The notes under the pieces: model-generated | Databases searched by the model: none | Told to the model about the DNA's origin: nothing | The model's input: only the letters and a program-made list of their open reading frames with translations | Source of the DNA: Pseudoxanthomonas sp. NC8 | GTDB taxonomy: Bacteria > Pseudomonadota > Gammaproteobacteria > Xanthomonadales > Xanthomonadaceae | DNA: 64,000 nucleotides | Direction of reading: 5' to 3' | NCBI GenBank assembly: GCA_025232375.1 | Contig: CP060419.1 | Coordinates: 929,001 to 993,000 of the forward strand | In this document: positions 33,259 through 45,730 of the stretch, one piece after another | Layout of the letters: the number at the start of each line of letters is the position of its first letter | Position numbering within the stretch: the stretch's first letter is position 1 | Program-made: the position numbers and the translations under genes

Positions 33259-34572
33259 TTGTTCGAAAGATCCCGCAAGGGTGAACATGCGTTGCTGATC
33301 CAGCCCCACGCCGGTGGGGCCGTTGCCGAGGATGTGCTCGAGGAATTCGCCGACCTGGCCCGTTCCGCCGGTGCCAGCGTGGCTGCGACCCTGACCGCGC
33401 GCATCGACCGGCCCAACCCGGCGACCCTGATCGGCAGCGGCAAGCTCGAGGAGGTCAAGGCCGCCGCCGATGCCACCGGCGCCGACCTGATCCTGGTCAA
33501 CCATCCGCTCAGCCCCGGCCAGAACGCAATATGGAACGGGCGCTGGAGCGGCGCGTGGTCGACCGTACCGGCCTGATCCTGGACATTTTCGCCCAGCGCG
33601 CGCGCAGCCACGAAGGCAAGCTGCAGGTCGAACTGGCCCAGCTCAAGCACATGGCCACGCGCCTGGTCCGCGGCTGGACCCCACCTGGAGCGCCAGCGCG
33701 GCGGTTCGATCGGACTGCGTGGCCCGGGTGAAACCCAGCTGGAAACCGACCGCCGCCTGCTGCAGAAGCGCCTGGAGCAGCTGCAGCGCCGGCTGGACAA
33801 GGTCGAGGTGCAGCACACCCAGATGCGCCGCGCCCGCGTGCGCAGCGAACTGCCACGGGTGGCGCTGGTGGGCTACACCAATGCCGGCAAGTCGACCCTG
33901 TTCAACGCGTTGACCGGCGCCGATGCCTATGCGGCCGACCAGCTGTTCGCCACGCTCGACCCGACCGTGCGCCGGGTCGCGTTGCCCGGCGGCAGCGTTG
34001 TCGCAGCCGATACGGTCGGCTTCGTCCGCGACCTGCCGCATGAACTGGTCGCGGCGTTCCGTTCGACCCTGTCGGAGGCGCGCGAGGCCGACCTGCTGCT
34101 GCACGTGATCGACGCGGCCGATCCGCTGCGCGACGACCGCATCGCCCAGGTCGACGCGGTGCTGGCCGAGGTCGGCGCCGGCGAGCTGCCGCAGCTGCTG
34201 GTGTTCAACAAGATCGACCGGATCGAGGGTGCCGATCCGCGCCACGACCACAGTGGCGGCGAAGCCGACGACCCCGGCCACCGCGAGCGCGTCTGGTTGT
34301 CCGCGCGCGACGGCCGCGGCCTGGAGCTGCTGCAGGCGGCGCTGGCGCGGCGGCTGGACCTGCAGCGCGCATTCGGTGAACTGCGCCTGCCGGCGCACGC
34401 CGGGCGCTTGCGCGCGCGCCTGCACCAGCTCGAGGCGGTGCGTTCGGAGCATGCCGACGAGGATGGCTGGCTGTTGCAGGTCGACCTGCCGCGAGGCGAG
34501 GCCGAACGCCTGGCCGCGCGCGCCGACGGCGAGCCGCTGCGCGCGCTGCTGCCGGCGCGCGTGGACGACTGA
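33259..34572 (+). CDS. hflX: Ribosome-associated GTPase HflX
   Basis: About 437 residues. It splits stalled or heat-damaged ribosomes. After the N-terminal domain ([14 protein letters not shown]) comes the HflX signature [20 protein letters not shown], a coiled coil, and the G domain: [25 protein letters not shown] and [13 protein letters not shown] start at 33259 fits the conserved [15 protein letters not shown]. Slips near 33530 (TATGG for CCTGG, restoring ANLERALERR) and 33683 (extra C before CACCTGG, restoring [11 protein letters not shown]). Thirty bases after hfq. Confidence 0.95.
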
Positions 34573-34674
34573 AGAGCCGCGCGGCCGCAGGCCGGCGTGG
34601 CCGTTCCTGTACGCACGCTGGTGCGGCCGTGCGCTGGCTGTCGCGGCCGGCAGGGGCGTCGCGCGCGGTGTTGC

Positions 34675-34680
34675 TAGAAT
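34675..34680 (+). promoter_or_regulatory. Candidate -10 box upstream of hflK
   Basis: TAGAAT in the 166-base gap between hflX and hflK, 58 bases before the ATG at 34739. The same hexamer stands before miaA, lpxD and lysAC. No convincing -35 box. Confidence 0.3.
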
Positions 34681-34738
34681 CGACGCCTGAGCCGCCCGCG
34701 GCCGCGTGAGCGGACGGGCCCATCGACATGGAGCTTTC

Positions 34739-35875
34739 ATGGTCTGGAACACCCCGGTAAGGGGTCCAGCAAGGGTGGGGACTCGCCCGACAATCCGCCC
34801 CGCATCCCTGGCCGCCACGCCGTCCGTCCGGCGGCAGCGGTGGCGGGCTGGATGGCGTCCTGGCGCGGCTGCGCGACCTGTTCGGAGGCAGCGGCGGCGG
34901 TATCGGCCGCTGGATCCTGCTGGCCTTGGCCCTGCTGGTGCTGCTGAGCAGCTTCCAGCTGGTAGGCGAGCAGCAGCGCGGCGTGGTCCTGCGCTTCGGC
35001 CAGTTCGCCCGGGTCATGCAGCCGGGTCCGAACCTGAAGTGGCCGTGGCCGGTGGAGCGGGTGATCAAGGTCAACGCGACCCAGATCAAGACCTTCAGCA
35101 ACACCGTGCCGGTGCTGACCCGCGACGAGAACATCGTCAACGTGGCGATGAACGTGCAGTACCGCATCGGCGACCCGCGCCTGTACCTGTTCGGCTCGCG
35201 CGATGCCGACCGCGTGCTGGAGCAGGCCGCGCAGAGCGTGGTCCGCGAGCAGGTCGGTCGCGCCGACCTCGATACCGTGCTCGGTGCGCGCGGGCCGCTG
35301 TCGGTCAGCGCGGCGCAGCAGTTGCAGGCCTCGCTGGACGCGTACCGCACCGGCCTTGTGGTGACCGAACTGAACCTGCAGGACGCCCGTCCGCCCGAGG
35401 AGGTCAAGCCGGCCTTCGACGAGGTCAACAGCGCCCAGCAGATCAAGGACCAGCTGATCAACGAAGCCCGTGCCTATGCCGCGCGCGTCGTGCCCGAGGC
35501 GCGTGGCGAGGCGGCACGGCGGCGTACCGTGGCCGAAGGCTACAAGGCGGCCAAGATCGCCCAGACCGAGGGCGACGTGGCCGCTTCAGCCTGCTGCGCG
35601 ACGAGTACCGCAACGCGCCGGAGGTCACCCGCCAGCGGCTGTGGCTGGAAACCGTGCAGGACGTGCTGTCGCGCAACCGCAAGGTCGTCGGTGGCGACGG
35701 CCGCCAGCTGATCTACGTGCCGATGCCGGCGTCCGGCGCGGCGTCGCAGTCGCCGGCGAGCTCGGCCATGCCGCCCGCCGAAGCGCTGCTGCCGGCGATC
35801 GAAAGCAGCCCCGAACCGGCACGCAGCGGCGTGCGTGACCCGGTGCGCACCGGCCGCGAGGAGCCCACCCGATGA
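34739..35875 (+). CDS. hflK: HflK, FtsH-associated SPFH-family protein
   Basis: About 378 residues. With HflC it forms the cage around FtsH in the inner membrane. A glycine/proline-rich N-terminus (MVWNTPGSSKGGDSPDN after repair) precedes the helix WILLALALLVLLSSFQLV and the SPFH domain (GEQQRGVVLRFGQFARVM, GPNLKWPWPVE). Slips near 34753 (CCGGTAAGG for CCTGG, two extra bases), near 34812 at CCTGG, and 35581 in EGDVARFSLLRDEY. The stop overlaps hflC by four bases. Confidence 0.93.
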   Translation: MVWNTPVRGPARVGTRPTIRPASLAATPSVRRQRWRAGWRPGAAARPVRRQRRRYRPLDPAGLGPAGAAEQLPAGRRAAARRGPALRPVRPGHAAGSEPEVAVAGGAGDQGQRDPDQDLQQHRAGADPRREHRQRGDERAVPHRRPAPVPVRLARCRPRAGAGRAERGPRAGRSRRPRYRARCARAAVGQRGAAVAGLAGRVPHRPCGDRTEPAGRPSARGGQAGLRRGQQRPADQGPADQRSPCLCRARRARGAWRGGTAAYRGRRLQGGQDRPDRGRRGRFSLLRDEYRNAPEVTRQRLWLETVQDVLSRNRKVVGGDGRQLIYVPMPASGAASQSPASSAMPPAEALLPAIESSPEPARSGVRDPVRTGREEPTR

Positions 35876-36735
35876 AATATCCCGTCTGGATCGCTTTGGC
35901 GGCCACCGTCCTGCTGGGCCTGCTCGGTTCGGTCTACGTGGTCCGCGAGGGTAAGGTCGCGCTGGTCCTCAACCTGGGCCGCGTCGCCCGCACCGACATC
36001 GGTCCCGGCCTGCACCTCAAGTGGCCGCTGGTCGAGACCGTGCGCACCTTCGACAGCAAGTTCGCCCTGGTCGACTTCTCGCCGGAGCGCTACCTGACCT
36101 CCGAGCGCAAGGACGTCAGCGTCGATTTCGTGGCGATCGGCTACATCAACGATGCGCGCGCGTTCTACCGCGCCACCGGCGGCGACGAGTCGGCCGCCGC
36201 CGACCGCCTGGCGCCGATCATCAAGGATTCGCTGCGCAACGAGATCAACTCGCGCACCCTGACCCAGCTGGTCTCGGGCGACCGCAGCGAGGTGATCGCC
36301 AGCCAGCTGGAAGGCATCAACCGCGGTGCCGAGACGCTGGGCATGCGCATCGTCGACATCCGCCTCAAGCAGATCGACCTGCCGACCGACAGCGACGTGA
36401 TCAAGCAGGTCTACGACCGCATGCGCGCCGAGCGCAAGCAGGTCGCCAGCGCGCTGCGCGCCGAAGGCGAGGAGCAGGCACGCACGGTGCGGGCCTGGGC
36501 CGATCGCGATAAGGCGGTGCTGGTGGCCGAGGCCGAACGCGACGCGCAGATGCTGCGCGGCCAGGGCGACGCCCAGGCGGCGCGGCTTTTCGCCAACGCG
36601 GCCAACCAGGATCCGGCGTTCTTCGCCTTCCATCGCAGCCTGGAGGCGTACCGCGGTGCGTTCGCCGATGGCCAGGGCGTGATCGTGCTCGACAGGAACG
36701 ACCCGTTCCTGCAGTACTTCAAGAACGACCGCTGA
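35872..36735 (+). CDS. hflC: HflC, FtsH-associated SPFH-family protein
   Basis: A 287-residue partner of HflK. The helix VWIALAATVLLGLLGSVYVV is followed by the SPFH domain (REGKVALVLNLGRV, GPGLHLKWPLVETVRTFD) and the helical QGDAQAARLFANAANQDPAF end. It helps control FtsH proteolysis. ATGA overlap with hflK and shared final base with the next gene show tight coupling. The frame is intact; TAAGG at 35951 and 36508 might be CCAGG but reads acceptably. Confidence 0.96.
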   Translation: MKYPVWIALAATVLLGLLGSVYVVREGKVALVLNLGRVARTDIGPGLHLKWPLVETVRTFDSKFALVDFSPERYLTSERKDVSVDFVAIGYINDARAFYRATGGDESAAADRLAPIIKDSLRNEINSRTLTQLVSGDRSEVIASQLEGINRGAETLGMRIVDIRLKQIDLPTDSDVIKQVYDRMRAERKQVASALRAEGEEQARTVRAWADRDKAVLVAEAERDAQMLRGQGDAQAARLFANAANQDPAFFAFHRSLEAYRGAFADGQGVIVLDRNDPFLQYFKNDR

Positions 36736-36929
36736 TGCCGGTCGCGCTGCTCCAGGCGCTGTGCCTGGTCGCGGTGATCGAGGGGCTGTTCCTGTTCGCC
36801 GCGCCGGGCCTGTGGCGGCGGACCATGGAACAGCTGCTGCGGCAACCGGATGCCGCGCTGCGCCGGCTCGGCGCGATCGTGCTGGTCGTCGGCCTGGCCT
36901 CGCTGTGGTGGGCGCACTCGGCGCTGTAG
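36735..36929 (+). CDS. DUF2065 small membrane protein
   Basis: A 64-residue protein with two membrane helices: ALLQALCLVAVIEGLFLFAAP and RLGAIVLVVGLASLWW. The motif VIEGLFLF-PGLWRRTMEQL fits DUF2065, which regularly follows hflC. Its role is unknown but the fixed position suggests a tie to the HflKC complex. The start overlaps the hflC stop (TGATG). Confidence 0.85.
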   Translation: MPVALLQALCLVAVIEGLFLFAAPGLWRRTMEQLLRQPDAALRRLGAIVLVVGLASLWWAHSAL

Positions 36930-36951
36930 CGCGGTTGCGGCCGGGAGGCGG

Positions 36952-37831
36952 CTATCGCCAGTCGATCGTGCCGTGCACGACGCTGGCCACCTTGGCCGCC
37001 GGACCAGACCTCGCCTTCGGCATCGACCTGCATTTCCAGCCGCGCGTCGTAGCCGACCTCGCGGCCCTGGCTGACCCGGTAGCGGCCGTCGCGGCCCGGC
37101 AATGCGTCGCGCAACGCCAGCCACGCCGCCAGCGTGGCGTTGGCCGCGCCGGAAGCCGCGTCCTCGAATATCGCCGGCCCGCCGACGAAGGCGCGCGCGG
37201 CGACCTAGTAGTCATGGCCATGGCAGCGGGCGAACGCCAGCACGCCCATGCTCTCGGTCGCGCGGGCCAGCGTGGCGACCGCTTCCCAGTCCGGCATCGC
37301 GTTGCGCAGGCTGGCTTCGTCGCGGGCCTCGGCCAGCCACCAGCGGCGGCCGCCGTCCATCAGCGCTGGCGGCAGTTCGCCCAGCGGCAGCCAGTCCAGC
37401 GCCTCGGCCATGCGCGAGCCGCGCCCGTCGGCGGTCTCGATAAGGCGCGAGCGCGGCGTGCGGATCGCGATCCGGCGCACGCCCTCGGCCACGTCCACCC
37501 GCAACGGCAGCAGACCGGCGATGCCTTCCTGCAGCAGCAGGCCGTCCCGCGGCTCGGTAAGGCCGGCCTCGAGCACCGCATGGGCGGTGCCGACGCTGGG
37601 GTGGCCGGCGAACGGCACCTCGCGCTTCGGACTGAACATGCGGATGCCGTAACTGGCACCGGCGCGGGTCGGCGGGAACACGAAGGTGGTTTCCGGCAGG
37701 CGCGTCCAGCGGGCGATGGCCTGCATCGCCGCATCGTCCAGGCCGGCGGCGTCGAGCACCACGGCCAGCGGATTGCCGGCGCCGGGACGGTCGGCGAACA
37801 CGTCCAGCTGCACGAACGGGCGCGTGGCCAT
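36952..37831 (-). CDS. PhzF family isomerase-like protein, copy A
   Basis: Minus strand, about 293 residues. The PhzF fold is shown by FVQLDVFADRPGAGNPLAVV, RLPETTFVFPP with the catalytic glutamate, VPFAGHPSVGTAHAVLE and FEDAASGAANATLAAWL. Family members isomerise or epimerise small molecules; the substrate is unknown. A stop at 37205-37207 (CTAGG for CCTGG, leucine in HDYLVAARAF) and a slip near 37003 (CCAAGG for CCAGG, in SGGQVASVVHG) look artificial. It lies next to a similar gene on the same strand. Confidence 0.85.
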
Positions 37832-37864
37832 GGGGTGGATCCTGGTCGGGGGAGGCGGCCGAGG

Positions 37865-38733
37865 TTACCAGTCCACCGTGCCACGGATCACCGCGTGCAC
37901 CTTGGCCGCCGACCCAGACGCCATCTTCGGCATCGACCTCCAGTTGAGCGCGCGTCGCGACCGACCTCGCGGCCCTGGCTGGCCACGTAGCGGCCGCCCG
38001 CGCCCGGCAGGCGCCCGTGCCGGTGCAGCAGGCTGGCAATACTGGCGTTGACGCTGCCGGTCGCCGGATCCTCGGCGATGCCGACCCCGGGGGCGAACGC
38101 GCGGACCACGAGCTGCGTGTCGACCGGATTATCGGCATGGGCGAAGACCGCGAGCTTGCCGCTGCCGGGCAGGCCGGCGATGGCGGCCTGGTCCGGTGCT
38201 GGCGGCGGACCGCGGTCTCGTCGGCCAGCTCCAGCAGCCACCAGTCCGGGCCGTTGTTCCACAGCGCCGGCACCAGCGCGCCGCGGGTGGCACCCCAGGA
38301 CCTGGCTGGCGCACAGCCAGTCGGGCGGTGCGACGGATCCGCGCGGTTGCGCCCGCGGGCTGCGCACCGACGGCATCACGCGGTCGCCGGTGCGGTCGAT
38401 CCGCACCGGCAGCAGGCCGGCGGCGCATTCCTGCACCAGCCGGCCGTCGCGGTCGCGGGCCAGCCCGGCATCCAGTGCGGCCCAGGCCGCGCCGACGCTG
38501 GGATGCCCGGCGAAGGGCAGTTCCATCTTCGGGGTGAAGATGCGGATCCGGTAGTCCGCGCCCTGCGTGCCGGGCGGCAGGAAGAAGATGGTTTCCGACA
38601 GGTTGGTCCACGCCGCGAACGCCTGCATCGCGGCCTCGTCCATGCCCGCGGCGTCGTGGACGACGGCGAGCGGATTGCCGGCGCCGGGACGGGCGCCGAA
38701 CACGTCGAGCTGGGTATAGCGGCGGACAGTCAT
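37865..38733 (-). CDS. PhzF family isomerase-like protein, copy B
   Basis: Minus strand, about 289 residues, 33 bases upstream of copy A in transcription. It has TQLDVFGARPGAGNPLAVVH, NLSETIFFLPP with the catalytic glutamate, LPFAGHPSVGAAWAAL and AEDPATGSVNASIASLL. The C-terminal GGQVHAVIRGTVDW mirrors copy A (GGQVASVVHGTIDW), so the two are paralogues from an old duplication. Slips near 37905 (CCAAGG), 37943, 38208 (lost G at CCAGG) and 38293 (extra G at CCTGGG). Confidence 0.85.
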
Positions 38734-38876
38734 GCGCGCGATCCGGTCGGGCAGGCCGCGAGTATGGCGTCCCGGCGCGGGGCAACGGATGCGGCGTGCG
38801 CACGATGCCGGCGATGGTTGCATGTGTGACCCTGCCGTTTTGCTGGCTGCAGGGCGTTTTTCCGTGGGTTTCGGCT

Positions 38877-38882
38877 TAGAAT
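38877..38882 (+). promoter_or_regulatory. Candidate -10 box of lysAC
   Basis: TAGAAT 43 bases before the chosen ATG of lysAC, with a T-rich patch (GTTTTTCC) about fourteen bases upstream instead of a good -35. It sits in the divergent region between the PhzF genes and lysAC. Confidence 0.35.
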
Positions 38883-38925
38883 CGGCGGTTCATGCCCGGT
38901 GGTCGGGTGGTCGCTCACATACTCC

Positions 38926-41555
38926 ATGTCTGCAGTTTCGCCTGTGCAAGATGCCGCTTCCGGTGGCTGGATCGTCCTCAAGTTCGGCGGCACCTCGGTG
39001 TCGCGTCGCCACCGCTGGGACACGATCGGAAAACTGGCCAAACAGCGCGCGGAGCAGACGGGCGGGCGGGTGCTGCTGGTGGTGGTCTCGGCGCTGTCGG
39101 GCGTCACCAACGAGCTGACCGCCATCGCCGATGGCGCCACCGACAGCGCCCAGCGCGTGGCCGCGCTGGAACAGCGCCACCGTGATTTCGCCGCCGAACT
39201 CGAACTGGACGCCGAAGCGGCGCTGGGCACGCGCCTGGCCGCGCTGCGCGGCCTGCTCGCCGATCCGCGCGCGACCGCGCGCCCGCTCGACTGGCAGGCC
39301 GAGGTGCTGGGCCAGGGCGAGCTGCTCTCCTCCACGCTCGGCGCCGCCTACCTGCACGCGCAGGGCCTGGACATGGGCTGGATGGATGCGCGCGAGTGGC
39401 TCGATGCGCTGCCGCCGCAAGCCAACCAGAGCGAGTGGTCGCGACGCCTGTCGGTGAACTGCCAGTGGCAGTCCGACGCGGCTCGGCGCGCACGCTTCGC
39501 GCAGCAGCCGACCCGGCTGCTGATCACCCGGGGCTTCATCTCGCGCCACCAGGATGGCGGCACCGCGATCCTCGGCCGCGGCGGCTCGGACACCTCGGCC
39601 GCCTATTTCGGCGCGCTGCTCGGCGCATCGAGGGTCGAGATCTGGACCGACGTGCCGGGCATGTTCAGCGCCAATCCGCGTGAAGTGCCCGATGCGCGCC
39701 TGCTCAGCCGGCTCGGCTACGCCGAGGCGCAGGAGATCACCACCACCGGCGCCAAGGTGCTGCACCCGCGCTCGATCAAGCCGTGCCGTGATTCCGGCGT
39801 GCCGATGGCGATCCTCGACACCGAGCGGCCGGACCTGCCGGGCACCACCATCGACCGCAGCGCGGCGACCGTGCCCGGGGTGAAGGCGATCAGCCGCCGC
39901 AACGGCGTGGTGCTGGTGTCGGTGGAGGACATCGGCATGTGGCAGCAGGTCGGCTACCTTAGCCGAAGTGTTCGCGCTGTTCCGCAGCCACGGCCTGTCG
40001 GTCGACATGATCGGCACCTCGCAGACCAACGTCACCGTGTCGCTGGACCCGAGCGAGAACCTGCTCAGCGAGAACGCACTGGCGGCGCTGGCCGCGGACC
40101 TCGAGAAGATCGGCCGGGTCAAGGTGATCGTGTCCTGCGCGGCGATCACCCTGGTCGGCCGCGGCATGCGCTCGCTGCTGCACAGGCTGCCCGAGGTGTT
40201 TTCGAGCTTCGGCCACGAACGCGTGCACATGATCTCGCAGTCGTCCAACGACCTGAACCTGACTTTCGTCATCGACGAGGCCGACGCCGACGGCCTGCTG
40301 CCGGACCTGCACGCCGCGCTGATCGACAGCGGCGCGATGCCGGTGCTGGAAAAGGAAGTGTTCGGCCCGCGCTGGCGCGAACTCAACGGCGCGGTGCGGC
40401 CGCGCCCGGTGCCGTGGTGGCGCGGCGAGCGCGAGCGCCTGCTGGGCCTTGGCCGAGGAAGGCACGCCGCGCTACGTCTACCACCTGCCGACCGTTCGCG
40501 AGCGGGCGCGGGCGCTGAAGTCGGTCGCCGCGATCGACCAGCACTACTACGCGATCAAGGCCAATCCGCATCCGGCGATCCTGCGCGCGCTGGTGGGAGG
40601 GGTTCGGGCTGGAATGCGTTTCGCTCGGCGAGCTGCAGCACGTGTTCGCCACGCTGCCGGAACTGGACCGCGGCCGCGTGCTGTTCACGCCGAGCTTCGC
40701 GCCGGTGCACGAATACGAGCAGGCCTTCGCGCTCGGCGTGACCGTCACCGTGGACAACGTCGAGGCGCTGCGCCGCTGGCCGGAGGTGTTCCGCGGCCGC
40801 CAGATCTGGCTGCGCATCGACCTGGGCTTTGGCGATGGCCACCACCAGAAGGTCACCACCGGCGGCAAGGACTCCAAGTTCGGCCTGTCGGCGCAGCGCG
40901 TGGACGAGTTCCTCGATGCCCGCGCGCGCTGGGCATCACCATCACCGGCCTGCACGCGCACCTGGGCAGCGGCGTGGACACCGCCGGGCACTGGCAGCAG
41001 ATGTGCGACGAGCTGGCCGGATTCGCCCGTCGCATCGGCACGGTGGCCACGCTCGACATCGGCGGCGGCCTGCCGATTCCGTACAGCGCCGATGACGAGC
41101 CGTTCGACGTGGCTCTGCTGGGCGGCCGGCCAGCCGAAGTGAAGGCGGTGCACCCGGCGTTCGGGCTGGTGATCGAGCCGGGCCGCTACCTGGTCGCCGA
41201 ATCCGGCGCACTGCTGGCGCATGCCACCCGGGTGATCGAGAAGGACGGCGTGCACCGCGTCGGCCTGGATGCGGGCATGCATACGCTGGTGCGCCCGGCG
41301 ATGTACGACGCCTGGCAGCACGACATCGCCAACCTGCGGCGCATCGATGAACCGGCCGACGGCGTGTTCGACGTGGTCGGCCCGATCTGCGAGTCCAGCG
41401 ACTTCTTCGGCCGGGGCCGGCACCTGCCGGTGGCGACCGCGCCCGGCGACGTGATGCTGGTCGCCGACGCGGGCGCCTATGGCCGGGCGATGTCCAGCAC
41501 CTACAACCTGCGCGCGTTGCCGGCGGAGGATGTGATCGATGGGCCCGCGGGCTGA
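38926..41555 (+). CDS. Bifunctional aspartokinase / diaminopimelate decarboxylase
   Basis: About 876 residues, a fusion of LysC and LysA. The kinase half shows VLKFGGTSVSRRHRW, GRGGSDTSAAYFGALL and ACT domains (SVDMIGTSQTNVTVSL). The decarboxylase half shows HYYAIKANPHPAIL with the PLP lysine, GLHAHLGSGVD, LDIGGGLPIPY and GPICESSDFF with the catalytic cysteine. It catalyses the first and last steps of lysine/diaminopimelate synthesis. Slips at 39958-39965 (CCTTAGCC), 40447-40452 (CCTTGG), about 40600 (unclear) and 40929 (CTGG for CCTGG). The start ATG at 38926 gives MSAVSPVQDAASGG. It overlaps the next gene by 17 bases. Confidence 0.94.
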
Positions 41556-42032
41556 GTTCATCCTGCTGGCGGCACTGTCCGGCACCGTGGTGGCGGTGCT
41601 GGGTTACCTGGTGGCTTCCGGATTCGTGTTCGAGCTGCCGCTGGGCGAGGCGCTGCGCATCGGCACGCAGTGGAGCCCGACCGGCACCCTGGCCGCGCTG
41701 GCCGCGGCCTGGATCGCCAGCGGCTGGCAGCAGCGGGCGGCCCGTGCCGGCCGCCATTGGGGTGCGGCGGGGATGGCCCTGCGGGCGACCGCGCTGACCC
41801 TGCTCCTGTACCCGGCCGCGGTCGCCTTCTGGGTGATGGTCACCGGACTGGCCGACCAGGGCGCCAGCTCCGGCGGCATGCCGCTGCGTGAACTGGCTGC
41901 ATGGGTGCCTTCCATCGTCTTAGGCGCTACGCTCGCCGCCTTGCTGGTCGGCTCGCTGCCGGCCTTCGCCGTCGCCTTCGTGCTCTGCCGCCGCTACCTG
42001 CGCCGGCGGGGCGGTTCCACCACGGATATTGC

Positions 42033-42036
<4 letters not shown>
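41539..42036 (+). CDS. Four-helix membrane protein in the lysAC-murL cluster, unknown
   Basis: A 165-residue integral membrane protein with helices near residues 5-30, 50-66, 80-106 and 120-152. No family recognised. It overlaps lysAC by 17 bases and murL by four (ATGA), so it is translated as part of a cell-wall-precursor operon. CTTAGGC near 41922 is probably CCTGGGC, which leaves the protein unchanged. A role in envelope precursor handling is only a guess from position. Confidence 0.7.
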
Positions 42037-43370
<1,334 letters not shown>

Positions 43371-43390
<20 letters not shown>

Positions 43391-44764
43391 GGGGCGGCGT
43401 GTCGCGTTGTGGGGCTGGGGGCGCGAAGGCCGCGCCGCGGCGGCGCGCGCTGCGCACGCAGCTGCCGGCGCTGCCGCTGACCCTGTTCTGCAACGAGGCC
43501 GAAGCGGCCGAAGCGGCCGCGCTCGGCGATCCGCTGCTGGCGACCTCCACCCGCGCCGATGCCGAAGCGCTGTCGGCGTTCGACGTGGTGGTGAAGTCGC
43601 CGGGAATCAGTCCGTACCGGCCCGAGGCGCAGACCGCGGCGGCGCGTGGCACCCGCTTCATCGGCGGCACCACGCTGTGGTTCGCGGCGCATCCGCAGGC
43701 GCGCACCGCCTGCGTGACCGGGACCAAGGGCAAGAGCACCACCACCTCGCTGCTGGCGCACCTGTTGCGCGCCGGCGGCCATCGCACCGCGCTGGCCGGT
43801 AACATCGGCCTGCCGCTGCTGGAAGTGCCCGAGGCCCCGGCGCCGCAGTTCTGGGCGATCGAACTGTCCAGCTACCAGACCGGCGATGTCGCCGGCAGCG
43901 GCGTACGCCCGGAAGTGGCGGTGGTGCTCAACCTGTTCCCCGAGCACCTGGACTGGCACGGCAGCGAGGCGCGCTACGTCGAGGACAAGCTGAAGCTGGT
44001 GACCGAAGCGTGCCCGCGCACTGCGGTGCTCAATGCCGCCGATCCGCGCTTGGCCGCGCTCGACCTGCCGGACAGCCGCGTGCTGTGGTTCAACCGCGCC
44101 GATGGCTGGCACCTGCGCGGCGATGCGCTGTTCCGCGGCGACACGTTCGTGTTCGACACCGCGGCGGTGCCGCTGCCGGGCCGGCACAATCGCGGCAACC
44201 TGTGCGCGGCGATGGCCACGATCGAGGCGCTGGGCCTGGACGCGACGCCGTTGGCGGCGGCGGCGCTGGATTTCCGGCCGCTGCCGCACCGGCTGCAGTG
44301 GCTGGGCGAGCGCGACGGCATCGCCTGGGTCAACGATTCGATCAGCACCACTCCGCATGCCAGCCTTGGCCGCGCTGGACTGCCATCGCGGGCGGCGCGT
44401 GGCGATCCTGCTCGGTGGCCATGACCGCGGTGTGGACTGGACCGAGTTCGCCGCGCACCTGCGCGACCAGACCGCGCCGCTTGCAGTTGTAACGATGGGT
44501 GGCAATGGCCCGCGCATCCATGCGCTGCTGGCGCCGCTGGCCGCGCAAGGACGGTTCGTGCTGGAAGCGGCCGCCGACCTGGCCGATGCGGTGGCGCGTG
44601 CGCAGCGCCTGCTCGATGGCGATGGCGTCGTGCTGCTCTCGCCCGGTGCGCCGAGCTTCGGCGCCTATCGCGACTACACCGAGCGTGGTCGCCACTTCGC
44701 CGCGCTGGCCGGCTTCGATCCGGATGCAATCAGCAGCATTCCCGGGCTGGGCGTCGCGCCGTAG
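43371..44764 (+). CDS. murD2: UDP-MurNAc-L-alanine--L-glutamate ligase MurD2
   Basis: About 465 residues, a Mur ligase adding L-Glu to UDP-MurNAc-L-Ala; MurL then epimerises it. GTG start at 43371 ([20 protein letters not shown]). Motifs: [18 protein letters not shown] (P-loop), [42 protein letters not shown] and [14 protein letters not shown]. Slips near 43450 (two bases lost in AARALRTQL, not at an obvious CCWGG) and 44364-44369 (CCTTGG for CCTGG). It is the last gene of the lysAC-murL-murD2 run. Confidence 0.9.
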
Positions 44765-44912
44765 CCCGCGTTCCCGGGCCTGCCGGGCCGGAACAGGCCG
44801 TTCCGCCGCGCGCCGCGGAGGTGACCGATGGCACATTGCGCGCATACCAAGGCTCCGTTACTGGCGGCGCGCAGATTACACTTGGCGTCCCCGAAAACTT
44901 GAAGGATCAAGT

Positions 44913-45708
44913 ATGCGCAGTTTGAAGATTGCAGCAGTTGCTCTTCTCGCGGTCGCCGCTTCGTTGCCCGCCGTGGCCAAGCCGCGTACCGAGAAGGTGG
45001 AATGGACTATCGGCAAGGAGCGTTTCAGCGGCGTGCTGGTGTATGACGACCATGGCCGCGATCTGCGGCCCGGCCTTGGTGATGGTGCCCAACTGGATGG
45101 GCGTGACCGAGGCCTCGATCGAGACCGCCCGGCGCGTCGCCGGCGACGACTACGTGGTGCTGGTCGCCGACGTCTACGGCAAGAAGGTTCGGCCGAAGAA
45201 CAGCACCCAGGCCGGCAAGGTTGCCGGCGCGTTGCGCGCCGACCTGCCGTTGCTGCGCGCGCGCGGAGAAGGCGGTGGAGGTGTTGAAGGCGCAGGCCGG
45301 CAAGGTGCCGGTCGATCCGGCGCAGATCGGCGCGCTGGGCTTCTGCTTCGGCGGCACCACGGTGCTGGAACTGGCCCGCGCCGGCGTGCCGCTGGCCGGC
45401 GTGGTCAGCCTGCACGGAGGCCCGGTACGACCTCGCGGGCGCCGGCCGGTGCGGTCAAGGCGCCGGTACTGGTGCTCAACGGCGCGGCCGACAAGGGCGT
45501 GGGCAACGACGACATCGTCGCCTTCGGCAAGGAGATGGACGCGGGCGGCGCCGACTGGCAGTTCGTCAACTTCAGCGGTGCGGTGCACTGCTTCGCGGAA
45601 GAGAGCGCGGGCAACGATCCGGCCAGCAACTGCCGCTACGACGCACGTTCGGCGCGGCGCGCGTTCACCATGCTCGAAAGCTTCTTCGACGAGCGCTTCG
45701 AAGACTGA
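44913..45708 (+). CDS. Dienelactone hydrolase family protein, secreted
   Basis: About 265 residues with a signal peptide (KIAAVALLAVAASLPAVA). Alpha/beta hydrolase of the dienelactone hydrolase group: LVMVPNWMGVTEAS, nucleophile cysteine in ALGFCFGGTTVLEL, aspartate in VLNGAADKGV and histidine in GAVHCFAEE. Substrate unknown; secreted members act as esterases. Slips at 45073-45078 (CCTTGG for CCTGG), near 45262 (two bases lost in a GC repeat) and near 45425 (CCCGG for CCTGGG). AAGGATCAAG precedes the ATG. Confidence 0.85.
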
Positions 45709-45730
45709 CCGCGACCGGTGGGGCGCACGC

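Noticed and set aside
36952..38733. The two PhzF genes as one gene split by an error
   Set aside because: Each has its own start, catalytic glutamate, GHPSVG motif and C-terminal end; they are complete paralogues.
38926..41555. lysC-lysA fusion as an artefact of joined frames
   Set aside because: No stop or start is found between the halves after repairing the CCTTGG at 40447, and such fusions are known in xanthomonads.
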